NCBI RefSeq assembly: GCF_902499175.1
Contig: NZ_CABVQC010000077.1
Coordinates: forward strand, 1 to 43,102
DNA from: Burkholderia aenigmatica
Lineage (GTDB): Bacteria; Pseudomonadota; Gammaproteobacteria; Burkholderiales; Burkholderiaceae
Length of the DNA: 43,102 nt
Direction: 5' to 3'
This document shows positions 1 through 8,900 of this stretch, in pieces. Both the position numbers and the translations under genes were made by a program. Each line of letters opens with the position of its first letter. Positions within the stretch are counted from its first letter, which is position 1. The notes below the pieces were generated by a model. It saw only the letters and a program-made list of their open reading frames with translations, searched no databases and was not told the origin of the DNA.

Positions 1-41
1 CGCGCGACATCTTGCAGAAGGTCATTCGCGCCAACAGTCGC

Positions 42-1265
42 TTAAGTTCCAAACAGAACGGAACACTGCACTAGCGGTAGTAGGTATGTCAAGAATGGAC
101 GGAGTGGCCACGCACTGCCATCTTTCAAACCCTCTTTGAAATTCTGCGGAGAGTTGTCGTTCAAGGCCGCATACAAGTTGGGAAAGTTTAGGCGCGACGC
201 GGCCATACGATGAACGACAACCAATGTTCGAACGTCTGCGGCGCGATCCTCGCTAACCCAGAGCTCATCATTGTTCGTCCGTCGGAGCCATTCGCGAACC
301 CTTGATAGCTTCGCCGACCGACGCTCATCTGCCAGCAGTAGGAACAATCTCGCAGTCCCGGCGACTGGGATCAAAACATCGTCAACGCGCATCATCCTGC
401 CGCGCGTCTGCTCCAATCCATCACCGGTTCTGCGGATTCCATTCACTATCCTGAGTACTTGTTGCGGGCACCGGAAGTTCTCCGGCTTGGTGATTTGGCT
501 CCACGTAGCAGGGGCATCTATCGCGCCAGCACCATCGGCATAGATCTTCTGCATTGGGTCGCCAAAGAAGCCTAGGCAAAACTCAAGAGGAGTAGTTTCG
601 GCAATGAGGCGAAATGCGGCCACAACATCCGCACGGGTATCTTGGCTCTCGTCGACAAAGAGAACCGGATAGTGACTGGCGATGAGGTCGCGTAGTAACT
701 GGCTTTGCTCGATTAATTCCACCGCAACCGCAATGACGTCTGGATGGCCCAAGACACCTCGCGCGAAGTCGCGTCCCGCCCCATACGAAAAGTGCGTTCG
801 GTGTGCTACCTCTTCGAGGTGGCGCTCATGGCGAGCAATTTCCCTCTCCAAACGTTGCCGAGTGGCGGGGCGTGTGCGCGGTCTGTTGTAGTGTTCTCGC
901 GCCTCAGCGATCTGTTCGTGAATGCGCGAGATCACCCACGTCTTGAGATCGATTTGGAACGGGCGTACAACCGACCACATAAAGCTATGTATGGTCGAGA
1001 CATGGAATAACTCGTCATCTCCGACATCTCCGCTAATTTCCTTGGTCGCAACCTCGGTGTACGTAATGCAGGCAATCCGCTGACCGCGCATCTTGAGTTC
1101 GCGTCGCCGTGTCTGCGCAAGATGAGTGAGGGCTTTGACGAGCGACGTCGTCTTTCCTGATCCAGCTCCTGCGACCATGACAAAGCTTCGTTGAGGACGT
1201 TCATCCAGACACGCTCTCAGTTCCAGATCTGCCGGTGTATCAGGTTGGCTAGCACGGAGTGTCAT
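42..1265 (-). pseudogene. UvrD-like helicase of a Gabija-like pair, probably 3'-truncated
   Basis: Superfamily 1 (UvrD/PcrA type) ATP-dependent DNA helicase, expected to work with the OLD nuclease encoded just upstream, as GajB does with GajA. The 407-aa product shows Walker A GAGSGKTT (residues 33-40), motif II VDESQD (about 206-211), motif III GDPMQ (about 231) and motif IV ENFRCP. Its ATG overlaps the nuclease stop by 4 nt (ATGA), so the two are translationally coupled. After the family-like stretch ending RPFLTYLLPLV (about residue 398) the frame ends in eight residues that do not look like family sequence and then TAA. The C-terminal helicase half (motifs V-VI) is absent, so the gene is likely broken by a frameshift or deletion near position 65. 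The window edge prevents checking what follows. Codon use is less GC-rich than in the genes beyond 12.7 kb. Confidence 0.75.
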
Positions 1266-3148
1266 GCCACTGCTCCTGCGTTGATCGGAGGAGCCGCGAT
1301 TTCGGGAGGATGTGGAACCACCTCATGCTCGAGCCAGAGAAGACCTTCCGAGATGTAGGCTGGCACCGTCCACGCGGATGGGTCCTGTGAGAGAAGCGCC
1401 AATGCAAAGTCGGTCTTGCGGAAATTCGCGCTCTTGATTTTGCGATGCAGACTTTGTGCGATCTGTTCAAGGGACAATCTGTTGCAGCCTCGAACGCGCA
1501 GGCGGATTTCAGCGCGTGCCGCATCCTGACACCAGGTCAGATTCTCTAGCGCGAAGGCTTCCTCCAATGTTCGACCGACCATGGCCGCTGTCGTCCCACG
1601 CCAACTTGCGTTCACCGATGTCTGATATGAGACGCGGATCAACGCATCGCTAGCAACAGTGCGGGCTTGAATGTGCTGTTCGACGGTCGCATTGAGCAAA
1701 TCGGCGATGGTGCTGCGCCCGGGAAGCCATTGGATTAGCGTTTGATTTGACGTCAATGCTCCGGGCTCATTGACCATGCATGCTTTGCGTCCGCCTCGAA
1801 CTGCGGCTCGATCTTCGGCTGCTTCTTCAAGGTCGGGATCGGCATCAGGATCATCCTCATCGTCGGGTGCTGCTGGATCGGCTGCCGCAGGCGCCATAAC
1901 ACTATCGATGTCGGTGACGATCAGGGTAGTGAGCCCCAGGAACTCGATAAGACCTTTGAATCGATGGCCGAATGCTCCTCCGACTTCTAGAATGCTCACG
2001 TAGGTGGACAGAAGGCCGGGCGCAACCTTGGCAATCATCTGCGGCATCAGCAAGCGTTCAACGTTACCTTCTACCAGAATGGCAGCATCGGCGAAAAATA
2101 GATCGCAATGCGTGAGTCTTAGATAGCGCTCGAGGAAATCCCGGGTACGGTCAGTAGGGTCGTTCGGGTCGTTAGCTGTTTCATAGAACGAAGCCATACT
2201 GAGAACTTCCGATCGCTGAATTCCGGCCTCGCGAACGCGGCGGAAATAGCGAATCGGTTGGAAGCCACGCTCGAAGAGCACGTGCGGGGAATGTGTCGAA
2301 ACAACAATCTGACTGGTGCAGTGCGGTGCATCCTCATCGGGAATATCGAGGATGTCCAGAACTTTCCGAATGAACACCTGCTGCAACTGAGCATGCAGAT
2401 GTGCTTCGGGTTCTTCGATGAAGATCAGATGCAAAGGCGGACGGTTCTCTTCTATATCTAGCCATCTGGCGTGCGCGTCTAGAAGCTCTACCACCATATA
2501 GATAAGGTTCTTGAACCCCAGGCCGTTGTAGCGATCCGGCAGTGTCGTCTGCGTGTCTATGCCTACTTCTGGTCCAACCGCGTAATGCACCCGAGCACCA
2601 TCATGGCTGCTCAAAATCGTTGCAGGATTCAGTGCGGTCTTGATCAACAGCTTGGGATTGTTGAGGCCTGGATAGCCGAGATGCGAGAGCCGCTCGAGTG
2701 TCGGGCCGAAAACACGTTCGAGATGATCGTTGAGCAGTGCCTCAGACTGATAGAGCGCGCGTTGGGCGTCATAGTCCTCCTCGTGTTTCTCGAGGTTTCT
2801 TTCATAGAAACGACTCAAGCACCGCGACAAATCTTCGGATCGAGCTCCACCACCAGAGTCCGACAGATGCCGCTGTGCATGCAGGAAATCGACCTTGATC
2901 AGACTGGATAGCACCTCTCGGCCTCCGCGACCTTTATCGTGTGTCATACGTAAAGGGGTATAGCCAGCAGCGGGGCGGAAGTCGTCGTCGAACTGGGCGT
3001 CATCGAGAACGTAATAGCGCAGCTCAAAATTGCGCCTTAAATGGTCGCCAATGCTGTCAGCTAAATAGTCGCAGAGTGTGCGAGGTTGAGGCTGGTACTC
3101 ACCATTGCCTTGCCTTTGTACTGGAGCCGCTTCGGCTGCCTCGGGGCG
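1262..3148 (-). pseudogene. OLD-family ATPase/TOPRIM nuclease (GajA-like), 5' end lost at an IS element
   Basis: ATP-regulated DNA nuclease of the OLD family. Counting from the first in-frame ATG (2947), the protein shows the ABC signature-like NGLGFKNL (141-148), Walker B LIFIEEPE (174-181), an H-loop VVSTHSPH (215-222), and TOPRIM residues in AILVEGN (E293) and VTDIDS (346-348). Reading upstream of that ATG, the frame stays open for 67 more codons, to the IS end at 3149/3150, and looks like coding sequence, so 2947 is not the real start. The Walker A region that should precede it is missing, and nothing on the far side of the IS (4489-4607) restores it. Without the P-loop the product should be inactive as an ATPase. 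The stop overlaps the helicase start by 4 nt. Class 2 OLD/Gabija-like is the best fit; another OLD-helicase pair is possible. Confidence 0.8.
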
Positions 3149-3149
3149 C

Positions 3150-3300
3150 TGACCCTGACCCAGAATTAGTCCCGGTCGGAAGTGGAGATTTCCGGCTTGT
3201 GACCCTGACCCAGAATTAGTCCCGGTCGGAAGTGGAGATTTCCGGCTTGTGACCCTGACCCAGAATTAGTCCCGGTCGGAAGTGGAGATTTCCGGCTTGG
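3150..3300. repeat. three tandem 50-bp copies of an IS end
   Basis: Three head-to-tail copies of a 50-bp unit begin at 3151, 3201 and 3251 and are identical except for the last base of copy 3. Each unit starts (with the preceding T) with the IS terminal sequence TGACCCTGACCCAGAA and continues into the last codons of the transposase orfB. Only the innermost copy (from 3250) is needed for an intact element, so the IS end has been amplified outward by two extra copies into the truncated OLD gene. Confidence 0.95.
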
Positions 3301-4123
3301 TTGAGTTGTCAGGCGAGGCGGATTCCCTTGCCTGACGGGCGAATTCGGCGGGCGTCATCCACTGCAATGCAGAGTGGGGACGCACCTCGTTATAGTACGT
3401 GCGCCAGTCGTCGATTTTGCTCTGCGCGTCGGCCAATGACAAGAACCAATGCGCGTTCAGACATTCTTGCCGGAAGCGCCCGTTGAAGCTTTCGACCTTG
3501 GCGTTGTCAGTAGGCGTGCCCGGCCGGCTGAAATCCAGTTCAACGCCATGTTCATACGCCCAGCGATCCATTGCCTTCGAGATGAACTCGCTGCCGTTGT
3601 CGACCTTGATCGTGGCAGGGTGCCCGCGCATGGCGGTGATACGCGTCAGCGCTTCGACCACATGCTCTCCCTTCAGGCTTTGTCCAACCTCGATAGCCAG
3701 GCATTCCCGTGTGTAGTTGTCGACGACGGTCAGCGTCCGAAGGCGTCGCCCATCGAACAGTGCATCCGCAACGAAATCCATGCTCCAGATTTCGTTGATC
3801 GCGGTCACGATATGCTTGGGCTGTCGCAGCCGAGCCGATTTGTTACGTCGTGGTCGCTTATGCCGCAGTGAAAGGCCCTCCGCCCGATACAGTCTGTAGA
3901 CGCGCTTGCAGTTATCTCGCCAGCCTTCCCGTCGCAGGACCACGTGAACGCGCCGATACCCATAGTGCACGCGCGTGGCAGTGATTTCCTTGATACGCAT
4001 GAGCAGCGCCGACGAATCGCGCGCAACCGACTGATACCGATACAGCGAACGGGACATGCCAAACAACGCGCAAGTCTTCGTCAGGCTGGTTCGATAGCGA
4101 TCACGCAATTCATCGATCAGCAT
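3266..4123 (-). CDS. IS3-family transposase orfB (DDE integrase)
   Basis: Catalytic half of the transposase, 285 aa from the internal ATG. It has the HTH_21 region (YGYRRVHVVLRREGW) and an RNase H-like rve domain with the DDE triad visible as MDFVAD, VDNGSEF and the glutamate in DNAKVESFNGRFR. In vivo it is probably made as an OrfAB fusion by -1 frameshifting: the frame is open upstream of the ATG and joins the end of orfA at the slippery site. Its last codons lie inside the 50-bp repeat unit. The gene appears intact, so the element may still be mobile. Confidence 0.93.
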   Translation of the reverse strand: MLIDELRDRYRTSLTKTCALFGMSRSLYRYQSVARDSSALLMRIKEITATRVHYGYRRVHVVLRREGWRDNCKRVYRLYRAEGLSLRHKRPRRNKSARLRQPKHIVTAINEIWSMDFVADALFDGRRLRTLTVVDNYTRECLAIEVGQSLKGEHVVEALTRITAMRGHPATIKVDNGSEFISKAMDRWAYEHGVELDFSRPGTPTDNAKVESFNGRFRQECLNAHWFLSLADAQSKIDDWRTYYNEVRPHSALQWMTPAEFARQARESASPDNSTKPEISTSDRD

Positions 4124-4140
4124 GCGCCGACGGGCAGGCC

Positions 4141-4407
4141 TCAGAGCTTTTTTGCGAGTACGTCCTGCAACATGGCCTTGTCCAGGCTCAGGTCCGCCAC
4201 GAGCCGCTTCAGCTTCGCGTTTTCCTCTTCGAGCTGGCGCAAGCGGCGCAGCTCAGAAGGCCCCAACCCTCCGAATTTCTTCTTCCAGTTGTAGAAAGTC
4301 GCCTCGCTTATTCCGAGTTTGCGGCAGATCTCTTCGACCTTCGTACCCAGCTCGGCTTGCTTCAGGGCAAATGCGATCTGCTCTTCCGTAAACTTGCTCG
4401 TCTTCAT
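4141..4407 (-). CDS. IS3-family transposase orfA (helix-turn-helix)
   Basis: DNA-binding half of the transposase, 88 aa from MKTSKFTEEQ. It has an HTH (VEEICRKLGISEATFYNWKK) followed by a leucine-zipper-like coiled coil (LRRLRQLEEENAKLKRLV), as in all IS3/IS407 OrfA proteins. An upstream in-frame ATG at 4440 would add 11 residues with no family resemblance, so 4407 is preferred. The stop (4141-4143) lies just past the A6G slippery site that joins it to orfB. Confidence 0.92.
   Translation of the reverse strand: MKTSKFTEEQIAFALKQAELGTKVEEICRKLGISEATFYNWKKKFGGLGPSELRRLRQLEEENAKLKRLVADLSLDKAMLQDVLAKKL
4147..4153 (-). promoter_or_regulatory. A AAA AAG programmed -1 frameshift site
   Basis: On the minus strand the end of orfA reads GCA AAA AAG CTC TGA. 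The heptamer A AAA AAG is the classic IS3-family slippery sequence. A -1 shift yields AAA AAA GCT CTG AGG and runs in frame without a stop into orfB. The heptamer and the reading frames are seen directly; frameshifting itself is inferred from family knowledge. Confidence 0.85.
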
Positions 4408-4607
4408 GGCATGGCCTTCGTGTCCGCTTGGACACATCATGCCGAATTTCTCTACTTTTGCACCGGACTATTTCTTGGGTCAGGGTCACCCTAGACCTGA
4501 TCCATCACTTAGGCGCTTAGCGGACGAGCGCGCCAACGGCTGCCTCGGGAACATCGACACGCTAAAATACCCATTCAAGGTAGAACTGCTTTCGGTGACA
4601 ATGCCCT

Positions 4608-5525
4608 ATGAAGTCCAGAATCGGCCCAAACGGGGTGCATCTTTTCGATCGACTTTCCGGTCTGAATGTCCTGCTAGACGAGTTGCGCCCGGAAGAGGCG
4701 GTTTGGTCGATGTCCCCCCGCCAGGTATCCATTGCACTCACCAATGTTTGTGACCTTCACTGCGCGTACTGTTACGCGCCGAAGCACAAGGCGTCACTGA
4801 ATACTGACCAGGTGCTCGGCTGGTTGAAGGAACTTGATATTGAGGGGTGCCTCGGCATCGGATTTGGCGGTGGCGAGCCCACGCTACATCCCGACTTCGT
4901 CGACATATGCAAACGGGTTGCGGGAGAGACTCAGCTCGCGGTCACATTCACGACTCATGGTCATCGCCTGACGCCACAGTTGGTCAAGCGCCTCAAGGGC
5001 TCAATTCACTTCGCACGAATTAGCGTTGACGGCGTAGGCCGCACCTATGAAGAACAGCGCGGGAAGCAGTTTGCCAACGTGCTCCGAGGCATGGAGTCCA
5101 TTGCGACCTTGTCACCCTTTGGGATCAACGTCGTGGTCAACGAGCGCACGGTCGCAGAACTTGATGCAATGAGCGAACTCGCGCAAAAGGTTGGAGCCAG
5201 TGAATTGCTGTTGCTTCCTCAGCAGGCTACCACCGCGGTTGCAAGCGTGGACGGAGTGATCAGCCAAGCACTTCAGGACTGGGTCTCCAACTACAGAGGC
5301 AAGGTCCGCCTTGCGGTCAGTGAGGTGGGTGCGTCAGGGCTGCCTACGTGCGATCCGCTTCCCGATGAGCGAGGCCTTCGGGCATATGCGCACATAGACG
5401 CGTCCGGCATGCTTCGTGCGAGTTCTTACACGCCCGTCGGGGAGAAGATCGGAGCCGCCGGCGTTCTGTCGGCACTTAAGCGACTCAAAAATACCTTCGA
5501 GATCAAGCGAGAGACGCAATCATGA
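4608..5525 (+). CDS. radical SAM enzyme, first gene of a putative three-gene defence operon
   Basis: Radical S-adenosylmethionine enzyme of 305 aa. The [4Fe-4S] motif CxxxCxxC is present as CDLHCAYC (Cys 48, 52, 55) and a SAM-binding GGEP as GFGGGEPTLHP (about 85-95). After the TIM-barrel core (to about residue 220) the C-terminus is short and has no cysteine-rich SPASM or Twitch domain: only one Cys, in LPTCDPL, remains. No substrate can be named. A GGTGA Shine-Dalgarno-like stretch lies about 9 nt before the ATG. The stop overlaps the next ATG by 4 nt (ATGA), so it is co-translated with the 135-aa protein and, 14 nt further, the STAND NTPase. The start lies 119 bp beyond the IS end. It resembles AdoMet enzymes that modify peptides or small molecules; it is not recognisably a viperin or QueE. 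Confidence 0.85.
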   Translation: MKSRIGPNGVHLFDRLSGLNVLLDELRPEEAVWSMSPRQVSIALTNVCDLHCAYCYAPKHKASLNTDQVLGWLKELDIEGCLGIGFGGGEPTLHPDFVDICKRVAGETQLAVTFTTHGHRLTPQLVKRLKGSIHFARISVDGVGRTYEEQRGKQFANVLRGMESIATLSPFGINVVVNERTVAELDAMSELAQKVGASELLLLPQQATTAVASVDGVISQALQDWVSNYRGKVRLAVSEVGASGLPTCDPLPDERGLRAYAHIDASGMLRASSYTPVGEKIGAAGVLSALKRLKNTFEIKRETQS

Positions 5526-5929
5526 AGATTTGGAACGGATACGGGTCTGAGCATTCGATGAACCTAGTTCTCATCGGGAGGTTCAAACGAGTGCAAGACG
5601 CAGAGAAGGTCGAGAAGGACATTGAGCGGCTCAGCACCCAGGCTTCGAAAGACGAAAACTACTCCGTCTCTTTTGGTGAACCAGAGGATCAGAGATTTTC
5701 AGATGACATGCTCTCATTGTTGCGCAGCCTGAACCTCAACATCTTAGCGCCAGTTGATCTTGGCCAACTGGTATCGGAATATCATCTCACGCGTGAAGAC
5801 GATCGAATCGTTGTCACGACTGATGAGGCTGAGGTATCCGCATTCGTGAAGATCTTCGTCGAGGCTGGGGCGAAGGTGGAAGTCTTCTCGGCGCACGACT
5901 ACCCGTCCGATTCCAACAACGCCAGCTGA
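5522..5929 (+). CDS. 135-aa protein of unknown function between radical SAM and STAND genes
   Basis: Small acidic protein starting MKIWNGYGSEHSMNLVLIG. The sequence alternates short beta-like and helical segments, including a basic/acidic helix around VQDAEKVEKDIERL (about 24-37) and a predicted beta-strand RIVVTTDEAEV near residue 95. It has no cysteines, signal peptide or membrane segment. The N-terminus resembles what I recall as the DUF6375 family, which I cannot verify here. It overlaps the radical SAM gene by 4 nt and ends 14 nt before the NTPase start, so it belongs to the same operon. It could be the radical SAM substrate, an adaptor, or a regulator of the NTPase; the sequence alone does not decide. 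Confidence 0.8.
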   Translation: MKIWNGYGSEHSMNLVLIGRFKRVQDAEKVEKDIERLSTQASKDENYSVSFGEPEDQRFSDDMLSLLRSLNLNILAPVDLGQLVSEYHLTREDDRIVVTTDEAEVSAFVKIFVEAGAKVEVFSAHDYPSDSNNAS

Positions 5930-5943
5930 CGGGGAGAACGTCG

Positions 5944-8900
5944 ATGCCAGAAGCAAATTGGGATGTATTCAGCGAGCTACCCGGAGCAGCAGATGAAAAC
6001 TTCGAGAAGCTTTGCCGCGCTCTGGTGCGCCGCCACTACGGGCGTTTCGGTTGCTTCAAGCAACTCGCAAACCAGCCTGGTGTGGAGTTCCATCTCCAAC
6101 TGGCGGAGTCTTGTGCTCTCGGAGCACCGCCACGCTGGATTGGTTGGCAATGCAAATGGTATGAGCTGGCGAACGGGCAAGACTTGGGAGCCGCGCGCCG
6201 AACCAAGATCATCGAGGGCATGGAGAAGACGCGCAGGCATGTCCCAAGTGTGACCGATTGGAAGCTTTGGACACACCACACGCTGACAAAGGGGGACCAA
6301 GAATGGTTTTTCGCGCTTGAGAAAGACCGTTTCCCCGAGTTGAAGTTGGAACTGCTAACGGCAACCGACATCGAAGACCTCTTGGTTGGGCCGGGCGCGC
6401 TACTTCGAGAAACCTACTTCGGCGAGCTCGTTCTGACGCCTGCACTCCTTGCTGAGCAGTACAGGCTCGCTGCTGCGCCGTTCAAGCGCCGATATCAGCC
6501 AGAAGTTCATGTTGTCGTTGGGGCAGAGGAGATGGTACTCAGGCGTCTGGGCGGCCAGAGTGCATGGGAATCGCTGAAGAAACTCTCGAGTGCTCTCGAG
6601 AGGAACTGTACGGACATTGCATCGCTGACAGGGCAACTCAAAACTGAAATCAAGGCCGAAGTCGAATCGTTATTGGCTCGAGCCGCCGGATTGGCTGACT
6701 TGCTTGATAGTCTGCACGCGGCGCTCGGCAAGGGTGACTTCGACGCTGTACAACAAATACTGGCGTTGAATCCGCCGCTGCCGGTGCGTTACGACAGGCT
6801 GCTCTCGAAGCTACGTGGGGCGCGTTCCGACGGAGCTCCGTTAGCAGCGAATCTGGTTGCGGACATCCACGCAGTTTCGTCGGCACTGCGCAGTCTGGAG
6901 CGGTCGATCGGTGTTCGAGCTTTCGCTGTACTTGCGGCTGCGGGTGAAGGCAAGTCCGAGCTTGCCGTCAAGGTGACCGAGGCGGACGGAGAGTTCCCTG
7001 GTGGTGTCTTGCTGCTGGGCAAGAATCTTCATGCAGGTCAGGGGCTTGACGATCTCGTCTCTGCCTTCAAGATTTCCGGTAGGCCGGCGGAGAGCTTCGA
7101 CCGGCTCGTTGAGGCCGTAGATGCGGCGGGGCAGCGCGCGGGCAAGCGCATCCCCATTGTCATTGACGGTCTGAATGAGGCGGAAGACCCGAGGAGCTGG
7201 AGGGATGAGCTCGCCCGTGCAGATGAGCTTCTTAAAGACTTTCCGTACGTTCTAGTAATTGTCACTTTGCGCGATGAGTTCGCGCAGATGTGTCTGCCAG
7301 AGGAGTTTCCTCAAGTTGAGCACAACGGGTTCCAGGAAGACCCACAGACGGCCATCGGCAAGTACTTTGAGTATTACAAGATCGACACTACCGACGCAGA
7401 TCTACCAATCGAGTTCTTACAGCACCCGTTGACGCTGAGAATTTTCTGCGAGGTGACAAACCATCGTCGCCAGCACATTGTTGGGGTCGAGGCGCTACCC
7501 AGTTCGCTTGCAGGCTTGTTTGAAGCGCACTTCAACAAGGTTGCCGAGCGAGTCGCTGAGCTTTCATCAACGGCGCATCGCATCTATCAAGATGAAGTCC
7601 AAGATGCGCTACTGACGATCGCGGGTCTTCTATGGGAGGGTAATGCGAGAAGCGTGGAGTTCAAAGCTGCTCGGGCGGCAGTTCAAGACGTGGGCCGTTG
7701 GGACGTTAGCGTCATTCGCGCGCTTGAGTCCGAAGGCGTCCTCGTTCGAACGACTTCTGAAGAAGGTGGCCAAGGAATCGCATTTGCATACGACTTGATG
7801 GCCGGACATATGATGGCGCGCCACCTGCTTGCTAGGCCGTCCTTGACGCAGTGGCTGCAGAGCAATGAAGGACACGTGCACTTCGAATTCCGTGCGCCCG
7901 GATCCCATACCTTCGCTTATGACGTGTTCCAGGCTCTGGTTGACCTGTATCCGCAACGCCCTGGCAGGCGCCCGCTTTGGCAAGACTTGTCGGACGAGAA
8001 CCTTGTCATGAACGCTCTGTTGTTGACAGCGCAATCAGACCCAAGGCACATCGGGCGGGAAACGGTGGAACGATTCGCGCGCGCAATGCAGGAGTCGAAG
8101 CAGTTCGCGCAGTTTGCCTTCGCGAGACTTCGAAGTATCAGGGCTGCGCGAGCGCATCCGTTTGACGTGGACTTCTTGCACGGAGTGCTTTTGGCCATGC
8201 CCAATACGCAGCGCGATCTTTTCTGGTCAGAGTGGGTTCGCGAGAGAGCGGATGAAGTTGAAGACGATTTGAAATTCCTGTCGACCAGATGGAAGTCGGG
8301 TGGTTTAGACGAGCGAGAGATTCGGCGGGTGCGCTGGGTGATGTGGACGCTTACATCGACGTTCAGAAGCCTGCGGGACGAGGCTACCAAGACCCTGTAC
8401 GAATTCGCCGTTAAGCGGCCCGGGGAGTTTTTCCGGTTGGCAGTAGATGCAATTGCCGTTTCAGACCCGTACGTCCCAGAGCGAATGTTCGCCGCGGCCT
8501 ACGGCGCAGTGCTGACTACCTGGTCGGATATTAATGCTGCGGAGATGCGTGAGGCACTGCCTATAGTTGCTCGTGAGATTTATCAGGCTATGTTCGCGCC
8601 TGGCGCGACGCATCCGACTTGGCATGGCCTATATCAGCAGTACTGTCTGGGAATCGTTGCGATCGCAAGGATGGTTGATCCGGCTTGTTTGTCTGAGGAC
8701 GAAGTAGCTCATCTCTTTCCACCGTTTAGCCATCTGCCCAGTCCGTTTGAGAATATGCCACAGTATGACCCGGAGGTGATCGAGCGTGCGAAGCGCGCGG
8801 CGATTCGAATGGACTTCGGCAACTACACGATGGGGAGACTGATTCCAGGTCGGTCGAACTACGACGACCGCAACCCGGAGTACCAGCGGGTGCTGCCGGG

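Larger units (their letters stand above)
3250..4488 (-). mobile_element. IS3-family insertion sequence (IS407-like group), about 1239 bp
   Basis: The element has imperfect terminal inverted repeats: TGACCCTGACCCAGAATTAG at 3250 and, at 4488 on the other strand, TGACCCTGACCCAAGAAATA. It carries two overlapping-phase genes, orfA and orfB, with a slippery site between them, which is the IS3 family plan. The orfA sequence (FTEEQIAFALKQAELGT) is typical of the IS407 group. The expected 4-bp target duplication is absent: bases left of the outermost end are GCGC (3146-3149) and right of the other end CCCT (4489-4492); CTTG (3246-3249) inside the repeat also does not match. This suggests that flanking DNA was rearranged or deleted after insertion. 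Confidence 0.9.

Noticed and set aside
3150..3300. CRISPR-like or regulatory tandem repeat
   Set aside because: Each unit is the terminal sequence of the adjacent IS plus the end of its transposase gene, so it is a multiplied IS end.
4608..5525. Prokaryotic viperin or queuosine-type radical SAM enzyme
   Set aside because: The CxxxCxxC and GGEP motifs are generic; no viperin-specific C-terminal motif and no nucleotide kinase or Que genes were seen nearby.
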